A stretch of 64,000 nt of DNA. Source: Paraburkholderia solisilvae (lineage in GTDB: Bacteria; Pseudomonadota; Gammaproteobacteria; Burkholderiales; Burkholderiaceae). How positions within the stretch are numbered: position 1 is the stretch's first letter; every line of letters starts with the position of its first letter. The stretch covers positions 1-64,000 of the forward strand of contig NZ_CADIKF010000038.1 in the NCBI RefSeq assembly GCF_902859875.1. Reading direction: 5' to 3'. A program made the translations under genes and the position numbers. A model generated the notes under the pieces. It made no database searches, was not told the origin of the DNA, and worked only from the letters and a program-made list of their open reading frames with translations. Positions 44,209-52,141 of this stretch are shown piece by piece.

Positions 44209-44254
44209 CTCCCGAAGGCAGGGATCGCGGGCTGGGGTCCCGGCCGGGCGCGCC
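44209..44254 (+). repeat. Degenerate tRNA-Arg 3' end, second possible attachment remnant
   Basis: The segment has CTCCCGAAGGCAGGG near its start and ends GCCGGGCGCGCCA, identical to the last 13 bases of the tRNA at 922-997, in the same orientation. The T-arm between is altered and no 5' half exists. A terminator follows at 44300-44333, as expected of the native tRNA's downstream flank. It could be the distal end of an older, larger insertion. Confidence 0.55.
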
Positions 44255-44299
44255 AGAATTTGAAAGGATGCTGGGTGATCTGAATTGCCCGGAATGATC

Positions 44300-44333
44300 A
44301 AGGCCCTACGGCGAAAGCCAAGGGTCTTTTTTT
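44300..44333 (+). terminator. Rho-independent terminator after the tRNA-Arg remnant
   Basis: AAGGCCCT (44300-44307) pairs with AGGGTCTT (44321-44328), with inner stem GGC-GAAA-GCC (44310-44319), and a run of seven T ends at 44333. It is placed to end a tRNA transcript from the left and lies 58 bases before the entericidin gene. Confidence 0.8.
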
Positions 44334-44391
44334 CTCGTGCTGCCGGAGACTTCCGGTGATCGTGTAATAGAAAAGGTGGAGGGTGGTAAGC

Positions 44392-44520
44392 ATGTTTAAG
44401 CGCTTTGTAGCATTGTCGTTGTTGGCGGCTGGCCTGATCGCATTGACCGGCTGCAACACGGTCGCGGGTGCCGGTACCGACATCACCAACTCTGCGAATG
44501 CCGTCAAGCGGGCACTCTAA
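44392..44520 (+). CDS. Entericidin A/B-family small lipoprotein, 42 aa
   Basis: Seen: a signal peptide with lipobox LIALTGCN (Cys21), then a mature part of about 22 residues with TVAGAGTDITNSANAVKR, the family signature. GGAGGG lies about ten bases before ATG 44392. Known: entericidins are tiny envelope lipoproteins linked to stress and programmed lysis. Confidence 0.88.
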   Translation: MFKRFVALSLLAAGLIALTGCNTVAGAGTDITNSANAVKRAL

Positions 44521-44560
44521 TTCCGCGTGAAGCGCTTCGCAGTTGTTGCGCCGTTTTGCC

Positions 44561-44591
44561 GGGAACCGGAGAAGGTCGATCTCCGGTTCTC
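44561..44591. terminator. Hairpin between convergent entericidin and SymE-like genes
   Basis: GAACCGGAGA (44563-44572) and TCTCCGGTTC (44580-44589) pair perfectly around a seven-base loop, extendable by three pairs including a G-U. It lies between two converging genes, so it may end both transcripts; it lacks a long T-run. Confidence 0.6.
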
Positions 44592-44602
44592 GCGTCTCCT
44601 GA

Positions 44603-44746
44603 TCACGCATGCGTGATGACGAGTTTGCCCTCCTGAACTTCCACACGAATGCGGCTCGGCATGTTGAAGCCCGCCTTCTTCAGCCATCGCCCCGCAAGAC
44701 GAATCCAGCGCACAGGCCGGTAATCCTCGTTGTTCGACCACGTCAT
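44603..44746 (-). CDS. SymE-like toxin-family protein, about 47 aa
   Basis: Seen: the fragment YRPVRWIRLAGRWLKKAGF with RIRVEVQEGKLVIT matches the conserved AbrB-like core of SymE proteins (RLKGRWLEEAGF, then VxVxxGxLVI). The start is ATG 44746; the frame extends to 44806. Known: E. coli SymE is an SOS-induced RNA-degrading toxin held down by an antisense RNA. Such an RNA would be read from the plus strand here; I see no certain promoter for it. Confidence 0.7.
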   Translation of the reverse strand: MTWSNNEDYRPVRWIRLAGRWLKKAGFNMPSRIRVEVQEGKLVITHA

Positions 44747-44863
44747 GGGATAGTCGCCGGTTCTCCCCGTCCTGCTTGCTCGCAAGGCTCCCGTTCCACC
44801 TTGCATCGGCCTCGTATTAGAATTAGTTAGCGATCCGATTTATTTGCGCCACAAGGCCTGAAT

Positions 44864-46072
44864 CTAAAGCGTGAGGCCGACCTGATAGTAGTGGTAGATA
44901 TCTCCATACTCAGCGGGCAACACAGTATTCAATCTTCCAAGCAACCTGTAGTAACCCTGCAAGTTTTCCACATGATCTCGAAGGCTCGTGCTGAAATGCC
45001 GATATAGCGTCCTCGCGTTGACCTCGAGTCCGCGCATGCGCAATTCGGTGCAAACGTCGTCGGCGATGGTCTCCTGCATGCCCTCTGCCGCGTAGATCGC
45101 CTTATCCGGATTCTGCGCCTTCCGGATTGCGATCATGGCTGCCCCAATGTCGGTCAACGCGGTGGACTGCTTTTCCAGGGCCGCACGAACGTAGGGCGTC
45201 ATCGAATGGCACCTGGCGAAGAACATCGTCACATAGCCCTTCTCTCGCCACCGCGGCTCCATGAAAACAGTAAAGCGGTCTTTCAGCGTGATCGAGCATA
45301 GTCGCCGCTCCTCTGCCTGCATCACCTCCAGCAAGCGTTCCTTCGATTCATTTGAGAGGTGATCTGGCAGCTGGGTCAGGAGCGCCTTGGCCCACCCGCC
45401 GTCATAGCGTCCGAGCCGGGTGCTTCCGGCGATGTACGACCGGAGCATTTCGAATTCGCATAGCGACGCGGCGCGGACCGCTATCGCCTCAGCGAGCACG
45501 GCCGGCGCGCCTGGCTGGCGAAATTTGGCGGACGGCACGACGCCCGTCTCCGCCAGCCACGCGAATACGTCGATTGGTGCGTCCTGGAACTGGATAGCCA
45601 GGACGCGTTCGACGAGACGATGTCGAATCGCACAGGGCGCGTCGCGAAACTCCTCTGCCAGTTCGCAAGCGACTTCCAGCGGGACGCCTTTGTCTCGTGG
45701 GTCTCCCATCTCATCGGCAACCGCTAACGCAAATGCGGCGAAGTAGCGGCGTTGAAACGCCCGGATGTCGTCGACAGTCTCGCGATCAAGGCTCGCTGGC
45801 AGAGGCGGCGGTTCGAACTGAACGCTCTTCGCAAGATCGAAGAGCTCACCGGCCAGAAAAATCTCCAGAAGGCAGAGCGTCCAGTGTTGCAATCGCTGCG
45901 CGCGCAACCCGGTCGCGCCCGTCGCAGCCACCGCGTCCTGGACTCGCGTGGCGAGACGTTGGAGCCAGCCGCGCTCTTCCGAACCAAAGACGAGATAGAC
46001 AAGAATCTGGTTGCAAAACAGCCGATCAAGCAGGTCAATGCCCGCGTCCTTCGAAGCCGTGGTCCTGGTCAT
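44864..46072 (-). CDS. Unrecognised 402-aa protein, third gene of a small unknown operon
   Basis: A well-formed, codon-biased ORF with a mostly helical, soluble composition. Landmarks are RNQILVYLVFGS-type hydrophobic helix early (FCNQILVYLVFGSEERGW), CELAEEFRDAPCAIRHRLVERV, RWREKGYVTMFFARCHSM, and YRHFSTSLRDHVENLQGYYRLLG at the end. No catalytic motif, signal or membrane anchor is certain. Two tiny genes precede it on the same strand (46115-46467), suggesting an operon. Function unknown. Confidence 0.7.
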   Translation of the reverse strand: MTRTTASKDAGIDLLDRLFCNQILVYLVFGSEERGWLQRLATRVQDAVAATGATGLRAQRLQHWTLCLLEIFLAGELFDLAKSVQFEPPPLPASLDRETVDDIRAFQRRYFAAFALAVADEMGDPRDKGVPLEVACELAEEFRDAPCAIRHRLVERVLAIQFQDAPIDVFAWLAETGVVPSAKFRQPGAPAVLAEAIAVRAASLCEFEMLRSYIAGSTRLGRYDGGWAKALLTQLPDHLSNESKERLLEVMQAEERRLCSITLKDRFTVFMEPRWREKGYVTMFFARCHSMTPYVRAALEKQSTALTDIGAAMIAIRKAQNPDKAIYAAEGMQETIADDVCTELRMRGLEVNARTLYRHFSTSLRDHVENLQGYYRLLGRLNTVLPAEYGDIYHYYQVGLTL

Positions 46073-46114
46073 GATGGTGTCGGCGTGAGCTGCCAGAGCA
46101 GCTCCGCCCTCTCC

Positions 46115-46300
46115 TTATTTCGAATACGTTGTGCGTTTGGCATCGCCGCGCTTTTGCGCCGGCGTGCGGTCTTTGCCGCGATTAAAGCGATGGTCATGCG
46201 ACCCATCAGCCTTAGGCATTCCGTACGGCACCAGACTTGCCGACAGCGTCGGCAGGGACCTGCCCGCATACCCACCGAACCGGCGACCGAAGAGGTTCAT
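46115..46300 (-). CDS. Small basic hypothetical protein, 61 aa
   Basis: The ATG at 46300 overlaps the TGA of the upstream small membrane protein (ATGA). The N-terminus is Gly/Arg-rich (NLFGRRFGGYAGRS) and the C-terminus strongly basic (HDHRFNRGKDRTPAQKRGD), suggesting nucleic-acid or phosphate binding. No family recognised. It lies 42 bases before the 402-aa gene. An alternative frame over the same bases (46069-46275) has no ribosome site. Confidence 0.5.
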   Translation of the reverse strand: MNLFGRRFGGYAGRSLPTLSASLVPYGMPKADGSHDHRFNRGKDRTPAQKRGDAKRTTYSK

Positions 46301-46467
46301 GCCGCCTCCGTGTCGTCGGACGAAGAAGAGCCGGCCGAGCTCGAGCGGTTGGTCGCCGAGTCGTACAGGTCGGATGCGACGCGCGCGGCGACCGTGGTCA
46401 CAATGGCAGAGCCCACCAACTCGGCAATCGACGCGATGGCCGGCGGCAAAAGTAGAAGCGGAAACAT
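46297..46467 (-). CDS. Small membrane protein, 56 aa, first gene of the unknown operon
   Basis: ATG 46467 follows AAAAGGA. A long hydrophobic N-terminal stretch (MFPLLLLPPAIASIAELVG then AIVTTVAARVA) is a probable single membrane span, followed by a Ser/Asp-rich tail (SSSAGSSSSDD). Coupled by ATGA to the next gene. Function unknown; tiny membrane-protein leaders of this sort occur in phage-derived and toxin operons. Confidence 0.5.
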   Translation of the reverse strand: MFPLLLLPPAIASIAELVGSAIVTTVAARVASDLYDSATNRSSSAGSSSSDDTEAA

Positions 46468-46692
46468 GGCTATCCTTTTATTTGGGAGCATTCAGGACCG
46501 TCCTGCATGAACTCCGGATGCCATCTTAGGTATCTGGGCCAACGCACGAAATGGGTAAACTTGATGTACCGATTTGTACACTAACCATAGATTGTCCGGT
46601 ATGGGAAGCGACGCCTGCGCCGGATCGTACATTGCCGCGAGCATGGCGCGTCTATCGGGCAATGCTTAACGTCGGGAAGCGAACGGCCGTGG

Positions 46693-46944
46693 TTAGCACG
46701 ATTCAGCCTGATCCCGTTCCCGGCTGGCAAAGCGCATGTCACACGCCAGCACAAACTCGCTTCCCGCTCCGCGAGCCCGCCCGCGCAGCTCAACGATTGT
46801 GACCGCAGGTGCACGGGACAACCGTGCCGGTACATCGATCCACGGATGCATGCCAGTCGGGCCAGGCTGCATGGCCGCCACCTTTTGCCTGTCTGCCAGC
46901 ACGTGCGTCGCAGTAGCGAGCAAACATGTTCTCCTGTCGCTCAC
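46693..46944 (-). pseudogene. Enoyl-CoA hydratase/isomerase fragment
   Basis: A short frame contains APAVTIVELRGRARGAGSEF and VLACDMRFASRER, the crotonase core around the oxyanion hole, preceded by GPTGMHPWIDVPARLSR. The rest of the family (start and C-terminal two thirds) is missing and the frame ends soon after. Inferred: a truncated relic, possibly once linked to the monooxygenase gene that follows on the same strand. Confidence 0.7.
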
Positions 46945-46971
46945 ACGACCGCCATGATCGACAACTGACAG

Positions 46972-47295
46972 TCAGATCCTCGAAAAATCGTAGTCCCGTT
47001 CGACCCGGCAAATACGCGTTTTGTAACTCTCGTACCAACGGTCGCGTCCTAGCTTTTGCGCTAAAAGATGCGCTGAATTCTGTTTCCACGCCGCAATCGA
47101 TTCGAGGCTGTCCCAGTAGGAAACCGTAATTCCCAGTTCGTCCCGTGCGGACTCGACGCCCAAAAATCCGGGTTGCTTCGCCGCTGCTTCGATCATCGCG
47201 TCGGCCATATTTGCATATCCGTCGTCTTCGGCGGTGCGGATAGACGTGAAGATCACTGCGTAGTACGGGGTAGATTTCGTTTTTGCAATGGACAT
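46972..47295 (-). CDS. Antibiotic biosynthesis monooxygenase (ABM)-domain protein, 107 aa
   Basis: Seen: a ferredoxin-like ABM fold with YYAVIFTSIRT, AAAKQPGFLGVESARDELG, VSYWDSLESIAAWKQNSAH and WYESYKTRICRVERDYDF. AGGAGAGGAG precedes the ATG. Known: members act on small aromatic or heme substrates or are stress proteins. Role here unknown. Confidence 0.85.
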   Translation of the reverse strand: MSIAKTKSTPYYAVIFTSIRTAEDDGYANMADAMIEAAAKQPGFLGVESARDELGITVSYWDSLESIAAWKQNSAHLLAQKLGRDRWYESYKTRICRVERDYDFSRI

Positions 47296-47610
47296 CGTCG
47301 GCTCCTCTCCTCAACGGTAAACGTCGATCGCATTGTCGATGATTTACGCTGTCTGGTCGACCGGCTGGTCGTGGCCGTACGCTGTCCCATCACGATGGGC
47401 CGCAAACCAAAGGGATCGGTTGCCTTTCCGGCAGGCCGGCTCTTCACTCGCATTCCCTTGGGCGGACCGAATAACAGCGCATTTCTCTCTTGGCACTAGC
47501 TGACAATATGAAGCACTTTGGTTGTATCTTCGCCGCGAGTGCCGGGTTTTCGTCATCGTCGAGTATCCGTTGCCCGGCCGCTTCCTTTTCTCCAGGCAAC
47601 CGGGTCTCAT
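47296..47610. other. Intergenic region with no supported gene
   Basis: Frames on both strands overlap without ribosome sites or known domains. It separates the ABM gene from the RMF-like gene. Confidence 0.35.
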
Positions 47611-47820
47611 CTACCAACGCATCAGATTTTCGTGGTCCGCTTCCGTCCAGCCGCGCATCCATGCCTTACGTTCACGCGTGCCTTTCGCGTACGGACATTT
47701 GGCCTTTGTGCGATAAGCGACCCGCCCTTCCTCCATCAGCGCCGCAACATCGATATCCGTATCGCCAGAATTCCTGCTGAACATGCATCTCAAGAACCGA
47801 TGCGCAAGTTTTTTCCACAT
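47611..47820 (-). CDS. Ribosome modulation factor (RMF)-like protein, 69 aa
   Basis: Seen: the C-terminal 40 residues carry EEGRVAYRTKAKCPYAKGT and RKAWMRGWTEADHEN, matching RMF's G-x-A-x-CPY and W-x-x-GW-x-EA pattern. The basic N-terminal part (MWKKLAHRFLRCMF) is unlike E. coli RMF. AGGATA precedes the ATG. Known: RMF dimerises ribosomes in stationary phase; many short Rmf-domain proteins in accessory DNA are untested. Confidence 0.7.
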   Translation of the reverse strand: MWKKLAHRFLRCMFSRNSGDTDIDVAALMEEGRVAYRTKAKCPYAKGTRERKAWMRGWTEADHENLMRW

Positions 47821-48103
47821 AGATAGATATCCTGCAGATTAAAATAGTCAGCTATCTCGATCCATCTGGCGTTGCGCCCGTGGCGCACGATGGTTATCGG
47901 ATCACGCTTCGTTGAAGACTTGTGTGAGCAACTCTTAGGAATTTCTAGCAGGCAACCACGATCGCAAGCGGGATGACCCAGACCGCTAGCGTGAGCAGCA
48001 CCAGCCACGCGCGGTATTTCAAGCACAGGCGGCGCTACAGACTACCTATAACGGTATCGCGCACTGCCTCGCGAACATCTCGATAGAGCACCGCCGATCA
48101 CTT

Positions 48104-48562
48104 TCAAAAATCAGTGTGGCGAACCTCATCCAGGACAGCGCGGAGCGCTGCTGCCCTTCTCTTACCGAATGCGCTCTCGAACCGGTCTTGTGCGATCTGC
48201 CAGTACACGATCGACTCCTCCAGTCTTTTTGAACCCTTCGCAGTCAGCTGCACTATTCTTGCGCGCCGGTCGTTCCGACCGGGTTTTATCGAAACCATCC
48301 CATCCCGTTCCAGCGGACGAAGATTGTGCGTTAAAGCGCTTCTGCACAGTACAAGCTCATCGGCCAGTTCCCCCATGGTCGGCGAGCTTGCACGCTGAAT
48401 GCAGGCGAGAATCGACACCTGGGTCGCCTTAAGACCACAGGGCGCCATGTACGCGTCGTATTGCAACGAAACTTTTCGCATGGCTTTTCGCAACGCCGTC
48501 GCATTGCAACGTCCTTTCTGTGACGCTGTTTCGCTTTGCGAGGCATACCCGATATCTGTCAT
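48104..48562 (-). CDS. MarR-family transcriptional regulator
   Basis: Seen: 152 aa with the winged helix GLKATQVSILACIQRASSPT, MGELADELVLCRSALTHNLR, PLERDGMVSIKPGRNDRRARI. The wing residues DRRAR are typical. The start at 48562 lies 24 bases from a set of strong dyads (48586-48652), so it is probably autoregulated. Ligand unknown. Confidence 0.9.
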   Translation of the reverse strand: MTDIGYASQSETASQKGRCNATALRKAMRKVSLQYDAYMAPCGLKATQVSILACIQRASSPTMGELADELVLCRSALTHNLRPLERDGMVSIKPGRNDRRARIVQLTAKGSKRLEESIVYWQIAQDRFESAFGKRRAAALRAVLDEVRHTDF

Positions 48563-48585
48563 CTTTATTACGATTGAGGAAATGG

Positions 48586-48652
48586 TTGAGTATTCACGTT
48601 TCTATACATCGTACATGGATGTATATACGTTCTTTCATGTTTGAATACTCAA
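48586..48652. promoter_or_regulatory. Nested inverted repeats upstream of the marR-type gene
   Basis: Inner dyad TATACATC (48603-48610)/GATGTATA (48618-48625) with seven bases between is of MarR-site size. Outer arms TTGAGTATTC (48586-48595) and GAATACTCAA (48643-48652) are perfect ten-base inverted copies 47 bases apart. The two centres differ by five bases, so they may be two separate sites or a loop-forming pair. Confidence 0.6.
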
Positions 48653-48836
48653 ATGATGATGTCGATTTCTGCGTGGCATTTGTCTTATGTTTAGCTGGCG
48701 AGACTGTCCCAGCATCCGTTCGCGATAAACAACGACACCTCATTGAATAAGCCCGATTACGAAAACGCCAGATTTATTCTCTTGAGCTTGCGGCGACACA
48801 TGGCTCACCCATCTCAGCTTCGAAATGCGATGACAT

Positions 48837-49946
48837 GTGTCGGTGAACGAGAATTTCAGCAACCTGCTGGTTAACATCGATACGGCGCCGATGATATTCT
48901 CGATCGAACTCTGGCCAGGCGCTCACGCTCTGGTCACGCTCCAGTCAACCCGATCGCCTGATTTCAAGCCTCATCATTGTGTTATGCAAATCGATAGCTT
49001 TCAAATGGAACTGACATGTTCTCCGGATAGCAAGGAGATGTGGCGCAACCAGGGCACTCGCGTTCTCAAGTGTCACTTGAATTTTGGACACGGCGATCCG
49101 ACAGGCTCAACGCTACGCGCGTGGCAACTCGGAGATGTGAAACTCATCGACACACGGCTCACGCATATATCGATTTCCCGCATTCGCGAGGAAGAGGTCG
49201 GCTCACTCTGTCTGAAGCTCGTCAGAAGCGGGGCGCTGTTCGTTGAAAGTGGCGAGCAAGTACAGCGCTTCAGGCCGGGCGAACTGGTACTGGTCCCCGA
49301 TGCACCATCGATCAGACAAACCTTTAAGGAACCGTCCGAGGTCGTTTCCGTCACGTTTTCGCCGAGGAGTCTTAAGGAACGAGGATTCCGTTTTGATGCG
49401 CGAGGTTACGCCGTTCCAGACCAGCAGAATGCAGACGTCCGGGCGATCGCCGGCATGATAGCGCTGGTAGCGGACCAGAACGGCGACACGAGCGAAAAGA
49501 TGCGGCGCCGTCAAGGTGGGCAGTTGCTGGAGCTGCTCGATCTGCTAATCGAAAGTCCTTTAGCGCTATCTCGCAGACGCAGCGGCGAAGCGACGCTCTT
49601 TCGAGCGAAACACTTTATCGCGCAAAATCTCCGCAACCCCGAACTTAACGTATCGTTGATTGCGGCAGCAGTGCACGCGTCCAGTTCACAGCTCACGCGA
49701 CTTTTTAGAGCCGACGGTCAGACATTGATGCGCTATGTCTGGGACCGCCGGTTAGCACTCGCAGCTGAACTGCTCCAGCAAATTGACGTGACGCGCTTGC
49801 AAATGAGTGAAATCGCCTATCGCTGCGGCTTTTCGTCGCCGACGCATTTTAGTCGGGCGTTCAAGGAACGCTACGGCGTGGCGCCCAAGAAGGCAGCAGG
49901 CGCGAGTCTGTTGACATCCGCCCACTCCGCCTCGCTGGCAAGCTGA
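48837..49946 (+). CDS. AraC-family transcriptional regulator with cupin-like sensor
   Basis: Seen: 369 aa. The first 220 residues form an AraC-binding-like domain (LFVESGEQVQRFRPGELVLV is the beta-barrel pattern), and the C-terminal helix-turn-helix pair spans about residues 255-355 (LNVSLIAAAVHASSSQLTRL, EIAYRCGFSSPTHFSRAFKE). Start GTG 48837 or 48843. No co-directed metabolic gene follows, so its target is not evident. Confidence 0.87.
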   Translation: MSVNENFSNLLVNIDTAPMIFSIELWPGAHALVTLQSTRSPDFKPHHCVMQIDSFQMELTCSPDSKEMWRNQGTRVLKCHLNFGHGDPTGSTLRAWQLGDVKLIDTRLTHISISRIREEEVGSLCLKLVRSGALFVESGEQVQRFRPGELVLVPDAPSIRQTFKEPSEVVSVTFSPRSLKERGFRFDARGYAVPDQQNADVRAIAGMIALVADQNGDTSEKMRRRQGGQLLELLDLLIESPLALSRRRSGEATLFRAKHFIAQNLRNPELNVSLIAAAVHASSSQLTRLFRADGQTLMRYVWDRRLALAAELLQQIDVTRLQMSEIAYRCGFSSPTHFSRAFKERYGVAPKKAAGASLLTSAHSASLAS

Positions 49947-50248
49947 GCGATCGATCGTTTGTCTGAACCGGCGTCAAGCTGGCTTCGGATTCGAACGCCA
50001 ACCTAAGCGGGTTACCACACGCCACCGATGGTTCGACAGAGAGTGTGAACGGATTTCCGCATGTCGGAATCCAGGCAAAACAAAAGCAAACCGGCCCGAG
50101 CCGCACGCGCCTGTTGCGACGCCGGCCGATATTCGTTCTGCCGCTCAATCGTTCTCGCGTTGAGGGCATCGGGCGGTCTCCTCGGGTCGGTGGCCAGCAG
50201 CACGCTGAAATCCCGTGGCTCTTTTTTGCCTGCTGGCGACGCAGAGGT
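49947..50248. other. Intergenic region between convergent araC- and lacI-type genes
   Basis: No supported gene. A 63-codon plus-strand frame (50061-50252) lacks a ribosome site and family features. Probably terminator space for the two converging transcripts. Confidence 0.35.
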
Positions 50249-51328
50249 CTAAGCCCGCACCGCCCGCGCCCGCCTGGACGACGCTCCCGCTTTGCTTTGC
50301 ACAGGACCGGTTTCAATCTCCCGCTTCCCCCCATCCGACGCTCTGACAATCAGCTCCGGCGTCCAAACCTCCTGCAACGCCTGCGGCGCTCGCCCACCGA
50401 GTCGTTCGATCAGCATCTCCGCCATCCTCTTCCCCGCCCGATGCGTCTCCGCCGAAAAGGTGGTGAGCGCCGGCTGCACATACCGCCCAATCGGATGGTT
50501 ATCTCCACCGATCACGCCGATATCGCGCCCCGGCACTCGCCCCGTCTCCGAGATCCCCCGCAGCACCCCCAACGCGATCAGATCATGTCCGCACACAATC
50601 GCCGTCGGCGGATCCGCAAGCGCCATCAATTGCCGCACCGCCTCGGCGCCGCCCTCTTCAGTCATCGGCGACTCGACACAAAGCGCCTTATCGAACCTGA
50701 TTCCCGCGGCGCGCAGCGCTTCCTCATATCCCACCCGCTCGAGGCGACTGAACATGAAAAACTCAGTTGCATGAATCAGCGCGATCCGCCGATGCCCCAA
50801 CGCGATAAAGCGCCCACATCCCGCGCGCCCGACCACCTGGTGATCGATATCGACAAACGGAAACGCGTCCGATGTCTCGCTGCGGCCAAACGCGACAAAC
50901 GGAATATCCCGTTCGAGCAGATACGCAATGCGTTCATCCTGCCGGCGCGTGCGCCCAAACAGCAGCGCATCGACGCGTTGCCGCTCGATAAGCCGCTTGA
51001 ACACGTCAATCTCCCCTTCCACGCTTCGCGCCGACGCCACGATCACCTGAAAGTCCGTGCCTTCGAACGCGTCGTTCACGCCCGCCAGCATATCCAGAAA
51101 GAACGGGTGAGCGAATGACGTTTGCGGCGCCGACACCACGAACGCAAACGTGTCGGCCGATTGCCGCCGTAAGCGCCGCGCCGCCGGGTCCGGCGAAAAG
51201 CCGTACCGCTCAGCGGCTTCGAGCACGCGCTGGCGCGTCGACGGGCTGACATCGTCGCGGCCGTTCAGCGCCTTCGACACCGTGCTCACCGACAGCTTGA
51301 GCGTGGCTGCAAATTCCTGAATGTTCAT
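50249..51328 (-). CDS. LacI-family transcriptional repressor
   Basis: Seen: 359 aa, N-terminal helix-turn-helix NIQEFAATLKLSVSTVSKAL with hinge PAARRLRRQSA, then a sugar-binding fold (SFAHPFFLDMLAGVNDAFEG, VGGDNHPIGRY analogue IGVIGGDNHPIG, LTTFSAETHRAGKRMAEML). The C-terminus is Ser/Arg-rich. No sugar operon lies next to it, but two operator-like sites flank its upstream region (51365-51375 and 51497-51507). Autoregulation or control of the GFA gene are the options visible here. Confidence 0.9.
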   Translation of the reverse strand: MNIQEFAATLKLSVSTVSKALNGRDDVSPSTRQRVLEAAERYGFSPDPAARRLRRQSADTFAFVVSAPQTSFAHPFFLDMLAGVNDAFEGTDFQVIVASARSVEGEIDVFKRLIERQRVDALLFGRTRRQDERIAYLLERDIPFVAFGRSETSDAFPFVDIDHQVVGRAGCGRFIALGHRRIALIHATEFFMFSRLERVGYEEALRAAGIRFDKALCVESPMTEEGGAEAVRQLMALADPPTAIVCGHDLIALGVLRGISETGRVPGRDIGVIGGDNHPIGRYVQPALTTFSAETHRAGKRMAEMLIERLGGRAPQALQEVWTPELIVRASDGGKREIETGPVQSKAGASSRRARAVRA

Positions 51329-51364
51329 CCGATGGGGTCGTGAAGTCCGCGGGGAGCAAGGCTC

Positions 51365-51375
51365 GAAAACGATTT
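51365..51375. promoter_or_regulatory. LacI-type operator half of an inverted pair, proximal site
   Basis: GAAAACGATTT is the exact reverse complement of 51497-51507 and resembles LacI/GalR sites (central CG with A-rich and T-rich flanks). It is 37 bases upstream of the lacI-type start, suited to autoregulation. Confidence 0.55.
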
Positions 51376-51496
51376 TTCAACATTCTACGACGACCGCCGC
51401 CGTCAATTTCAAATTACGCGTCTGACAAAACCGATTTCGCCATACTTCACCACGCCTTTTCTTGAATTTTCCATGACACGCTGCTATCTTTTATCG

Positions 51497-51507
51497 AAAT
51501 CGTTTTC
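51497..51507. promoter_or_regulatory. LacI-type operator half of an inverted pair, distal site
   Basis: AAATCGTTTTC within TCGAAATCGTTTTCGG, the reverse complement of the site at 51365-51375, 121 bases apart. It lies about 95 bases before the GFA-family gene at 51600, so the repressor may control both directions, possibly by looping. Confidence 0.55.
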
Positions 51508-51599
51508 GGCACGAAGTTCGGCATGAAGCGGCCATCGTGAACAAGGCGCGCTTCACGCGCCGTGCTGACGATGGATCAGTCAATCAGGAGAAGCAGATC

Positions 51600-52010
51600 A
51601 TGCAGGAACGGAAAGGCGGCTGCCTGTGCGGCGCCGTGCGTTACGTGGTGAAGGGCGAACCGCAGATGGTCGGACTGTGTCATTGCACGCACTGTCAGAA
51701 GCAGAGCGGCAGCGTGTTCTCGTTCAACGTCTTCTACAAGGAAGACGACTACGAGCAACACGGCGACACGAAGTTCTATCTGGACACGGGCGATAGCGGC
51801 AAGCCATCGCGGCGGCACTTTTGCGGTGAGTGCGGGTCGCCCATTTTCACAACGGACCCAGGGTTGCCTGGCGTCGTTATCGTGAAGGCCGGTACGCTCG
51901 ACAGCATGGAAGGCCTGCATCCGCAAGCCGAGATCTACACCGATCGCGCCGCGCAATGGATCGCACCGTGTGAAGGAACCAAACGGTTTCCGCGGGCGCC
52001 CAGCTTTTGA
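51600..52010 (+). CDS. GFA/CENP-V-type zinc protein, second copy
   Basis: Seen: 136 aa with GGCLCGAVRYVVKG, GLCHCTHCQKQSGSVF and RRHFCGECGSPIFT, the full zinc-cysteine set. ATG 51600 follows CAGGAG; the frame extends to a GTG at 51537 without a ribosome site. It is only distantly similar to the member at 36724-37131. It sits downstream of the LacI-type sites. Activity untested for most of the family. Confidence 0.87.
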   Translation: MQERKGGCLCGAVRYVVKGEPQMVGLCHCTHCQKQSGSVFSFNVFYKEDDYEQHGDTKFYLDTGDSGKPSRRHFCGECGSPIFTTDPGLPGVVIVKAGTLDSMEGLHPQAEIYTDRAAQWIAPCEGTKRFPRAPSF

Positions 52011-52141
52011 GTTCGCAGTTTGCTGCGAAGGGCGCTCGTTTATGACGACGAGGCTCCCCCTTTCCCCGCGAACATCACACCGCGCGCGACGGTCGGACCT
52101 TCCTTGCTTCATGCACGAAAGATCCGCCGATCGACATCGCA

